Below are positions 56,094-64,000 of a DNA stretch of 64,000 bases, in pieces; positions within the stretch are counted from its first letter, which is position 1; each line of letters starts with the position of its first letter. The translations under genes were made by a program, and so were the position numbers. Below the pieces are notes generated by a model. That model had not been told where the DNA came from and ran no database searches. It saw only the letters and a program-made list of their open reading frames with translations. Source of the stretch: Colocasia esculenta (Eukaryota > Streptophyta > Magnoliopsida > Alismatales > Araceae); the NCBI GenBank assembly GCA_014218235.1, contig CM024753.1, forward strand, positions 186,534,348 through 186,598,347, read 5' to 3'.

Positions 56094-57453
56094 TGCCTGT
56101 GTTCGCTTAATCGGCCATAACTTGTTTTATAGACCTCGGATTGACGAGCCGTTTTCTTTTCTAGATTCCGCATTCAAAGGGCTTCAATTTGGTATATTCA
56201 TGTATGAGATTTTAATGAAAAATCAATGAGTGATGATTTTAGGAAGTGAAGGGATGGGATTGTATTTGCCTTCTAAAAGGCATACATCTTGGTTTCCGTC
56301 GTTTTGCGTCGTTCCTTGCATGTGTGAGTTTGATCTCTTCTAAGAAGGTTATAGAAAGTCTTAACATGCATTTATCAACCCATATCAAAGTTAAAACATA
56401 TTTACATAATTTTTAATTGATTTTAAGTTCATGATCATGCTCTCTACTTGCCGATTATCCACTTCTTGCCTTGTTATCAAACTTGGTAAAAACACATGTT
56501 ATAAAATAGAGTCATATTGAATGATTTAAAATGTAATAACACGACATCTTTCTATCTATGATTTTTCTCACACGTTCACACACTTGAACCATCCAATTAT
56601 GGCTTGACTTGGCACAAAATATCTTATAATGTATCTGGTTAATTTATTGCAATAATGTACATTAAATTGCTCTATTTTAAATGAACTTGTCTTTGTTTCT
56701 CGCGTTGTTTGGGAATACCGTTACCGACGCTCCACTGTTCTAGAATTCCTTTAGAACGTCGGGCACTTGTTTCTATATACACACTTTCCTTGACTTGGAT
56801 GAACTCTCCGTCGGATATTCCTTCTGCCGGACTAGTGAATCCTTGTTCAAGACCTCCGTAAGTCTCCTCTGTCCATGGATTCTCACATGGTCGACAAGCT
56901 GGTTGTACCCTAACACCTATGATACCCTTTAGGGATCGACAAGATCCAAATAGCCTTAGTTGCTCTCGCTCTTATCTTGAATCACGCCGGACCTCTGGAC
57001 CTGTGCATAACGAGGCCAGCAGAAGGGTTGTGTATTCCACCTGACTGCCAACGTCGTACGCGTGTGTTGTGCAACTGTAACTATCGCTCGTTACTCGACG
57101 TTTCTTGTGCAATGACCATAAGATCTCATCTATACTCTACTTGCTCATCTATCCACGCTCACTCTACTATCTCGTCTCTCTCGTCTATTCATCTAGTACT
57201 CTCTTGGTACTCTTTGAGCTGTGTGGCTCCTATTGTTTTGTACTGTTCATGATTGTCTAGCGCTATAATATGGGTCTTGTGACTCTACTGTATCAAATGC
57301 ATGCTGTGCAGGGCATGGAGAGTGTCCGAGGGGCTCCAATCTAGTCCTAGGGGCAGAGAGCCACCCGAAAATACCTGCAGAGGCTATAGACGGTGTTCTG
57401 CATTGCACCGGTTCTGACTATACTGTATTGGCTAGACATCTGACTACTATCCT

Positions 57454-57569
57454 TTTAGTCTGAGGAGTTCAGACGTACTATGATATTACTGTGCTATCAC
57501 AAACTATTATACTATTAGTCTGAAGAGTTCAGACGTACTGTGCGATTACTGTGCTATCACAGACTATTA
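57454..57569 (+). repeat. ~60-bp tandem duplication in the Del-like LTR
   Basis: Two copies of a unit containing TTAGTCTGAGGAGTTCAGAC and ATTACTGTGCTATCACA, about 60 bp apart, each with a CTGA/TCAG inverted repeat. Confidence 0.8.
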
Positions 57570-57736
57570 CTGAACGGAAACTGTCCAAGAAGTGACTATT
57601 GTCGTATTCTACTAGTGCACCATTGTGCAACCATACACTCTATCTCGTTACACGATATCTTGTCATACGCTCTACTTTCTCTACTTGATACTTGCTCTCT
57701 TGAGTTATTGTGTACTATCGTGACTTAATCGCATTC

Positions 57737-57888
57737 AAAGTGCTCTACTCTCTCGTTGTCTAATGACAATAAAAGTGCTATACTCTCTCGGCTATCTACG
57801 GATAACCAAAGTGCCATTACTATTTCGATTGACAAAACTTAATCAAAAGTGCTATACTATCTCGATTGATGAAAATCAATCAAAGTGC
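57737..57888 (+). repeat. Iterated hairpin array in the Del-like LTR
   Basis: AAAGTGC starts at 57737, 57772, 57808, 57846 and 57882 (period 35-38). Between copies is a CTATACTCTCTCG-like stretch and then a different short hairpin, for example TTGTC taat GACAA and GATTGAT gaaa ATCAATC. Confidence 0.7.
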
Positions 57889-58537
57889 AATTTACTCTTT
57901 ACATGACCAACTACTATCTCTCCTTGCTATACCTGTCGCTTGCTATTGCTTGCCATTGTCGCTACATGCTGTTGTGTTGTTATCATTTCTATCGTGACTT
58001 GACTTTAGTCATCGTGCTATACGTGATTCATCTGCTATCTGAACCATGTTACTTGTGCTATTACTTTCTCAACTTTACATGACTCTCTCTATCATTAGTT
58101 ACTCTGCCATTTAATGCATTAATTATTTAAAGCCTACTTGAGCCTGAGATTTAAGTCCTACCGGACATTATCGCTCACCCTACGTTATTTGTCATGTGTG
58201 TTTCAGGTAAGTCGAATGATGATGTTACTTTTACTATTGGGACAGGACCCGAGTGATGAGCGACCCAGAGTCGAATGACAAAGTTATCCTAGCACAATTG
58301 AGTCTAGTAACCTTTCCTTAGATTTCTTTCCAATGTAATGATGTCTTGAGCCCTATGTATTGGCTCTGAATTAGTGGATGTAATAGTTAGATGAATTATC
58401 AATAAAATAAAGAGTTATTGTAATTATTGTTCATTAGATGCTCTGATATTTGCGAATGTATGCGCAATTCTCGTTACCATACACTTTGCTCACGTTTCCC
58501 CCAATTTATTCCGCTGCTAAATTGGAGGGGCGTGACA

Positions 58538-58542
58538 TGATG
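58538..58542. repeat. Target-site duplication of the Del-like solo LTR, right copy (tgatg)
   Basis: Identical to 54283-54287. Confidence 0.88.
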
Positions 58543-58962
58543 TCTTGGATCTCCAATCAACATCATGAAAGTGTGTTTTTATATTTTTATAATTTTTCAT
58601 ATTTTTGTTTGAATTTTTGTGTAACATCTTTTTTTTTTTAGAGATTGATAGGTCGACCTATGTTGAGCATGCGTCCACACAATGGTCATAGGTTTTAACC
58701 TATGGTTAACCTGTGTCGATCTCTCAACAGCATGTGTCGACCTGATTGGTTTCTTTTGATTGGACATATCATTTTTATTTTGATTTTTGGGTATTTCAAA
58801 TGTTTCCTTTGACAATTGTTTATTTTTGTTTTCTGAATTTTTACTTTTGACAAATTTTATCAAATGAATTTTTGAACAATTTTTCTTTCTTTTCAGAAAT
58901 TTTATTTTTCATTGATTTTCTATGGCAAATCTCAGTCCATACTTTTTAGCATTCATTCTTAG
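58543..58962 (-). pseudogene. gag: Element E gag remnant
   Basis: Lys/Asn-rich minus-strand sequence continuing element E beyond the solo LTR. It contains two degenerate GTCGAC-type pairs spaced 21 bp (58653-58735), in a part of gag comparable to the box pair in Sirevirus A gag. It is cut by the Del-like LTR at 58963. Confidence 0.5.
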
Positions 58963-61717
58963 TGTCACGCCTTGTCAATTTAGTAGCGGAATAAATTGGG
59001 GGGACGTGAGCAAAGTATATGGTCGTGTAAATTGCATGTACAGTCGCAAAATCATAGCAACTAATGAATAATAATTGTAATAAACTCTTCATTTTATTGA
59101 TAATTCACCTAAACTATTACAACCACTAATTCAGATCTAATATATAGGGCTCAAAGACATTATTACATTGGAAATGGTATTTAAGCAAATATCTAACTAT
59201 ACTCTATGATACTAAGGTCATTCCATCGCTATGACGTCTGGTCGCTCATAACTCCAATCCATTCCCATTGGGGTGTGTAATGTCATCATCCGGCTTACTT
59301 GAAACACATATAACAAATAGTGCAGGGTGAGCGATAATGCTCAGTATGACTTAATATCTCGTGTAAATAAGTATGCTTTAAGTGATTAATGTCTTGTAAA
59401 GCAGGATAACTAGAGAGAACGATCAAGTATAGTCAAGAGAGTAATAGCACATGATAGCAAGAGAATGATAGTATTGCAAAACTAGCATGATAAAGGATTA
59501 GCCATATAACGAGATAGCATGTAACGTTGCACAAAAGTGCACTAGTCGAGATAGCACATTTTGTTGATCTTCTTGTCAAGCGAGAGAACATAGTATTAAA
59601 TTGATTGTCTGAGATTAAATCTTGATAGTCTGGCGCGTGGATGTTATGCCATACACCCTGATCATTGAACTCCCAAGGGCACTCGCACGTTTTGGGTGCT
59701 CCTCCCAGGACCAAATCGGGCCCTTTATAATGTTGTCTGACATGGTTATGTTTGTTATCTTAGACAATCAAATGATGGCCAAATAGAGTACCAAGAATAT
59801 GTGAGAGTAATTGAAGAATAGATGAGTGTACAGAGAGAACATGAATAGATGAGAGAATAAGGATACTATAGGAGAATGAGGGTCATGTTCGTAAAACAAC
59901 GATAAACAGACGATAGTAACAGTTGCACACCACATAAGATCATGTACCGGCAGTCCAGTGAAAGTCACTAACCGCCCAATAGCCGTGCTATAAACACAGG
60001 CCAGAGGTCCGGCATGATCTCAAAGTAAGAGAGAAAATCTAAGGTCGTTGGATCATGTTGATCCCTAAGGGTAAAATAGGTATTGATGGTACAATCTGCT
60101 TGTCGGCAATGCACATCCGCCAAAGCCAAGGAGTCTTACGGAGGCCTTGACAAGGAGTTCCTTGTCTAGTCAAGAGTATTCCAACGGAGAGGTCGTCCAA
60201 GACAAAATGGTTATCCATCTTACCTTGAGTGCTCAAAGCTAGCAGAGGGACGCGATAATGATATTAAATCGCGCGAATAAATCGAAGACAAGTCCATTTA
60301 ATAAAATAGGGTAATTTACATGAATAACTGCACTTAATTACCAAATATATTATTGAGCATTTTTCGTAAGGTCTCATGGAAAAATTCATGTTTGGTATGT
60401 GCATGTGAGAGAGAATCATTGATAACATGTGAGAGTTGTGCACACATTTTTTAATTAAATAAATCATGTGAATGATATCAAAAATACATTAACATGTCGT
60501 TACTGTTGATAACAGTACATTGCAGGGGTTAAACAATGATTATAGAGCATGATTAACATGGTTTACCTGAAAATTAGGGTTTCTGGAAGTCACAGTTAGG
60601 TCGCGACACTAGCCAGCGTCGCGTTCAGGTCGCGACATACTGAGTCGACACGATCAGACATGTTCTGGTCGCGACAGGTTAGGCCGACGCGTTCAGGTCG
60701 TGACTGACAAGCCGACGCGATCAAGTCCAGCCAAGACGCCGACGCAACAACTAGGTTCTCGTCGCGACGTGTCGGGGTGACGCATTCAGGTCGAGACCAG
60801 CACGATCAAAAGATCGCGACATAGAGTCTCGTCGCGTTAAGAATGTGACGTGAGGCCTTGTCGTGACCCGGTTGAGAACATGACCTATTGGGTAATCACA
60901 TTCTCAGGGTCTCGACCCGAGCTCAGAATGTTGGTCAGGTCTCCTTGGGTTGCGGTCCATGCAACCAACGGGCTTGACACAGGGACCTTTGAAAATTAAT
61001 AACAAATCATATACATAGTGAAAAATCACAAAATTAGTTTAAACGAAACTACACTTATAGGGGTATCATCAGTAAAGAGTAATTAGATTTCTGACATGGT
61101 ATGATCATGCTATGAATGGGGTACTTTACGATGAACCAAAAATCTGACACAGAGATGAAAAATGATTTAATTAGAAAAGAGTACTTGATAGAAATTCAGA
61201 AAAATGGTATCATTAGATTCCTAACATCAAGTAGCATGTACAATAAATGTTTCATGGCACGAGATCAAGCATGAATAGGGATTTAAGAAGAACAAGTCAA
61301 GTCGAGTACATGTTCTTAACAAAACTTTGAGCATGAAATACTCATGAATGGCATAATGAAAATTCAGGAAAACATGGGGCTTTCGAAGATGGGATCACGG
61401 TCTATCTAAGGTCGTGTTTAATTTATTTTTGCTTCAGAGATTGCCTACATTTGAGCACTTTTGTGATCCTAGAGCTAGAACGTGAAGAATGCTAGAAGCT
61501 CTCCTTCCAACCCTTATAATCCACGAATTCCTCCTCCTTTGGGCTCCTTCCCACATCCAAGGGATCCCACATGAATATTAGAGTCGGCCATGAGGGTTTG
61601 AGGGGTTTATTTAAAGGTATTGTAGTGTTATTTCCTAATATAACTCTACCTTGTTGCTCAGCTAGCAAGCCCAGAGGGAGGGTAAATGGGATTTAAAATT
61701 CTTTTAGATTTCACACA
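58963..61717 (-). repeat. Del/Tekay-like LTR, inverted relative of the solo LTR, truncated at its 5' end
   Basis: The plus strand starts TGTCACGCC and continues with AATTTAGTAGCGGAATAAATT, matching the reverse complement of 58537-58400. Homology extends to the leader (ACGAATTCCTCCTCC, about 61525) and a TATA-like TTTAAATAAAC (about 61610, minus). The remaining ~0.8 kb upstream seen in the solo LTR is missing, cut by the copia-type LTR at 61718. It has its own GCGAC cluster. No gene seen. Confidence 0.75.
60599..60840 (-). promoter_or_regulatory. GCGAC-type motif cluster in the inverted Del-like LTR (about six units)
   Basis: Units at 60599, 60628, 60667, 60696 and two more to about 60840, mostly with 10-bp spacers and more degenerate arms (GGTCGCGAC-N10-GACGCGTTC). 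Confidence 0.7.
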
Positions 61718-63215
61718 TGTCAACAAAAATGTTTTAACAGAAAAGCAGTAAGTTCAATTGTTAGTGTTAGTGATAAGGTAGACAACAAACAAATAAGCAC
61801 ACAAGCACACAACAAAGGAAATTTTATCCTGATTCAGACCTCCTATCCCAAGGAGTACTACGTCCAGTCCCCAAGCAACAACTTGAGATTTCACTAACCA
61901 AGGGTATTGTCCCCCTTAAGAACCCTTACACATCCAGCTGCAACTGGCCTTCTCTTCTAACCCCGAAGAGGTACAAACCACCCTGATACACAAGTCTTCC
62001 TTCCTTAACGAAAGGAATACAAACCACCTGTTTCCAACAGGTCTTCTCTTCACAACCCGAAGAGGAACTTCACAACAAATGTGAAAGAAAGCGAAAGGCC
62101 CCTAGACCAAGCTTACAACGAAATGCTTGATCTGAGGCGAAGTCTGAGAGAGAAAGATTAACGATGAGAAAATCTCTCAGAACTACAAGCTCTCGAAAAA
62201 GTCTAGACAATGAACGGCTAAGAGCTACGAGCTAAGGAATGAATGGAGTGAAGCAAGAAGCTCTTCGTCGTTGTTGAAGGCTTTTCCTGAAGGCTCTATC
62301 ACACATGGATTCAAATTATCGAACTCACTATCTCTGAGAGTCTTCAGTCTTGTATATATATATATATCTCCACTTTAACAAAGTAGTCGTTGAACAGACC
62401 GTTGTCTCTAAGATTAATGATCGTTAGACTGCATGGTCCATCATGCGCGACAGGTAAGCTTGCAGCCATTTAATGCTCTGGAGCCATGCACGCAAAGAGA
62501 AGATTCATCTAGATATCCTTCAGCTTCTGGTTGTCCAATGTTGTAAGATATGATACTGGCAAATACCTGTGCACAATAAATGTCGAAGCACAGACAACTA
62601 GACTGTCTCTATGCTTGTCAGTCAACGTTAGAAACCATGCAGTAAGAATGTACACCAAAATAGTAATGCCATTCTGCTATCCTGAAAAGTGTTTACTATA
62701 GAAACATAGGAGTAGAATGCACCCAGATATGCAACGTGCAGAGAAGTGTACAATCTCATTAAATGCAAGGATATTAGTGATGCACACGGAAGACTTTGAC
62801 TTTCACAATATTTGAAAATATATTTGAATATCATGTATGAAATCGACGTAATCCATGAAGTCGTTATGACAATGAAATAGTTATATAACTTATGAAATCG
62901 ATGTTTATGCAAATTGTTGTACAAGAGAAAGTAAATCGTTGTACAAGCAAATCTTTGAACAGATATAAGTAAATCGTTGTACAAGAGAAAGTAAATCGTT
63001 GTACAAGAAAATCATTGTACAGATATAAGCAAATCGTTGTAAAAGAGAAAGTAAATTGTTGTACAAGTAAATCGTTGTAAAGATATAAGTAAATCGTTGT
63101 ACAAGCAAATCGTTGTAAAGATATAAGCAAATCGTTGTTCAACCAAATCGTTGTTTGAGCAAATCATTGTTCAAACATAAACAAATTGTTGTTTGAGCAA
63201 GTCGTTATTCAAACA
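61718..63215 (-). repeat. Copia-type LTR or LTR remnant with minisatellite
   Basis: On the minus strand it starts TGTTTGAATAACG and ends TTTGTTGACA. It has a TATA stretch (62353-62366) and the copia LTR signature GGACGTAGTACTCC ... CTGAATCAGGAT (61860-61820), similar to the GTGGACGTAGGATACAC block of Sireviruses A and B. The flanking five bases (acaca, ttgtc) do not match, so the borders or an intact insertion are not proven. Short open frames at 62628-63142 are products of the repeat. Confidence 0.5.
62895..63215. repeat. Minisatellite, unit ~22 bp around AAATCGTTGTACAA
   Basis: About 15 diverged copies of AAATCGTTGTACAAG-like units, partly arranged in ~60-bp higher-order blocks with AGATATAAG, then decaying to AAATCGTTGTTTGAGC. 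Lies at the start (U3) of the copia-type LTR. Confidence 0.88.
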
Positions 63216-63216
63216 T

Positions 63217-64000
63217 TGTCACGTCCTAGTAAAATTCCATTTACTGAATATGATAGATATTAAACATGAGAACTAACACAACAGTTTATTTACATACAAC
63301 TAAGTTTGCGGAAGCTTATTACATGATACTCCTCATTATAGTCTAAATGAGGAGCAGATAAAAGTAAACTGTAACATTATTACATTTCCAACTAACTATA
63401 AAAGAAACAAAGACAACGAAATTTCTTGACGTAGTGTAATCCACTCAGCACACAAATCCCCCTTAGACTTCATTTTCCTCTTATCCACCTGAAAATAGTA
63501 GATTGAATGAGCCAACTAGCCCAGTAGACCTCAATTCCTTTAAATAGAAAGAATTCAACTGTATAATCTCAAGGTAAGAACATGAACATTGCTAACACTG
63601 AGGATTAAAGAGAATGAACGAACGAATGAATTTAATAACACATGTAGAGCAAGAATAGTATAGAAGCATGATCAATAGTTCAAGATGATGCTTAAGTTCA
63701 GAATCAGACACAGACACATATTCACACACACATGTATGACATGATGACTAATCAAGCACATAATGATGTATGCTAACATCCACTTGTCCTCATCGCTCCC
63801 GCACGGCCACTAACGAATTCGGGTGCTCCTCCCAGGACTGAACCAGCCCTATTTGCACAGGCATAATTCTCAAATGAGTCCAAAGACTCACAACTCGTCA
63901 TCATAACACACTCACTCATACAATGGATCAAGGATACACAAGGACTCAATCATATCTCACACATAAGAACTTTGGAACTTTGTACTGATTACAGAAATTG
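63217..64000 (-). repeat. Third Del/Tekay-like LTR, partial at right edge
   Basis: Starts TGTCACGTCC and shares GAATTCGGGTGCTCCTCCCA (about 63816-63835) with the TTTTGGGTGCTCCTCCCA block near 59690 in the previous LTR, in the same orientation. It runs off the window. No gene seen. Confidence 0.55.

Larger units (their letters stand above)
54288..58537 (+). repeat. Del/Tekay-like solo LTR, 4.25 kb
   Basis: Starts TGTAGCAACTCGAAAAATTT and ends GGGGCGTGACA, with a perfect tgatg duplication on both sides and no primer site or polypurine tract. It is therefore a solo LTR left by recombination. The ends fit Del/Tekay chromovirus LTRs. TATA-like CATAAATACC at 55065. It holds four GCGAC-type units (55941-56093), a ~60-bp tandem duplication (57454-57569) and an iterated hairpin array (57737-57888). 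No convincing gene in 4 kb. Confidence 0.85.
50204..58962 (-). mobile_element. Element E: old Sirevirus-like copia remnant (interrupted at 54288-58537)
   Basis: Minus-strand order: gag remnant (58962-58543), rest of gag and pol (54287-50820), polypurine tracts, partial 3' LTR. Heavily decayed. The Tat LTR cuts its 3' LTR at 50203/50204, so the Tat element probably inserted into E. A Del-like LTR inserted at 54288 and another truncates it at 58963. Confidence 0.75.

Noticed and set aside
56977..58082. Ser/Leu/Cys-rich ORFs in the Del-like solo LTR
   Set aside because: Short, no domain, inside a defined solo LTR with target duplication.
62628..63142. Leu/Tyr/Cys-rich minus-strand ORFs that look like membrane proteins
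   Set aside because: Produced by translating the AAATCGTTGTACAAG minisatellite.
61713..63220. Intact solo insertion of the copia-type LTR
   Set aside because: The five bases on either side (acaca, ttgtc) do not match and the Del-like LTR does not resume to the right, so a clean insertion is not supported.

Overview
The window is a dense nest of plant transposable elements, and I see no ordinary host gene in it. The clade signatures point to a flowering plant, probably a eudicot with a TE-rich genome: Sirevirus-type Ty1/copia, Tat- and Athila-type Ty3/gypsy, very long Del/Tekay-like LTRs, a plant L1-type LINE, and plant mobile domain (PMD) and DUF7745-like genes with plant splice sites. Species cannot be named from this.

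Layout, left to right. 1-5899 (-): 5' part of an Athila-like element (gag, long leader, tRNA-Asp primer site, ~2.5 kb LTR). 5900-7880 and 19514-23691 (+): gag/protease and RT-RNase H-integrase of one decayed Tat element. It is split by Sirevirus A (7881-19513, -, target duplication catac/cagac). 23692-24871: Tat 3' region with tandem repeats, interrupted by a 5.9-kb LINE (24872-30756, -, duplication ctagaat). 30764-36794: two intron-containing genes antisense to the Tat gag-pol, a seven-exon PMD gene (stops in three exons) and a two-exon DUF7745-like gene (one missing base). 36795-48371 (+): Sirevirus B (perfect duplication gaatc). 48377-50203: Tat 3' end, polypurine tract and 3' LTR. 50204-54287 and 58543-58962 (-): an old decayed Sirevirus-like element E, split by a 4.25-kb Del/Tekay-like solo LTR (54288-58537, duplication tgatg). 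58963-64000: a related LTR in opposite orientation, a copia-type LTR with a minisatellite, and the edge of a third Del-like LTR.

Most interesting signal. Both Sireviruses carry CTGTCGACAG palindromes that come in pairs with start-to-start spacing of 21 or 22 bp in every pair I read. There are four pairs in each LTR just upstream of the TATA box, three or four pairs between pol and a downstream ORF3, and one pair immediately upstream of a TATA-like box for ORF3. The gap from the nearest box to the TATA motif is 85-91 bp at all four promoter types. ORF3 sits in the envelope position but has no signal peptide or membrane segment. It has a basic N terminus, an acidic tail and a C-terminal coiled coil, and resembles the putative plant transposon protein family.

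A second paired motif, GCGAC-N9/10-GTCGC in 27-28 bp units, clusters in the Tat LTR, upstream of (and inside intron 1 of) the antisense PMD/DUF7745 genes, and in the Del-like LTRs. My working hypothesis is that accessory proteins plus fixed-geometry CpG-containing motif arrays form sequence-specific regulatory or anti-silencing modules, by analogy with VANC in VANDAL transposons. That part is inference.
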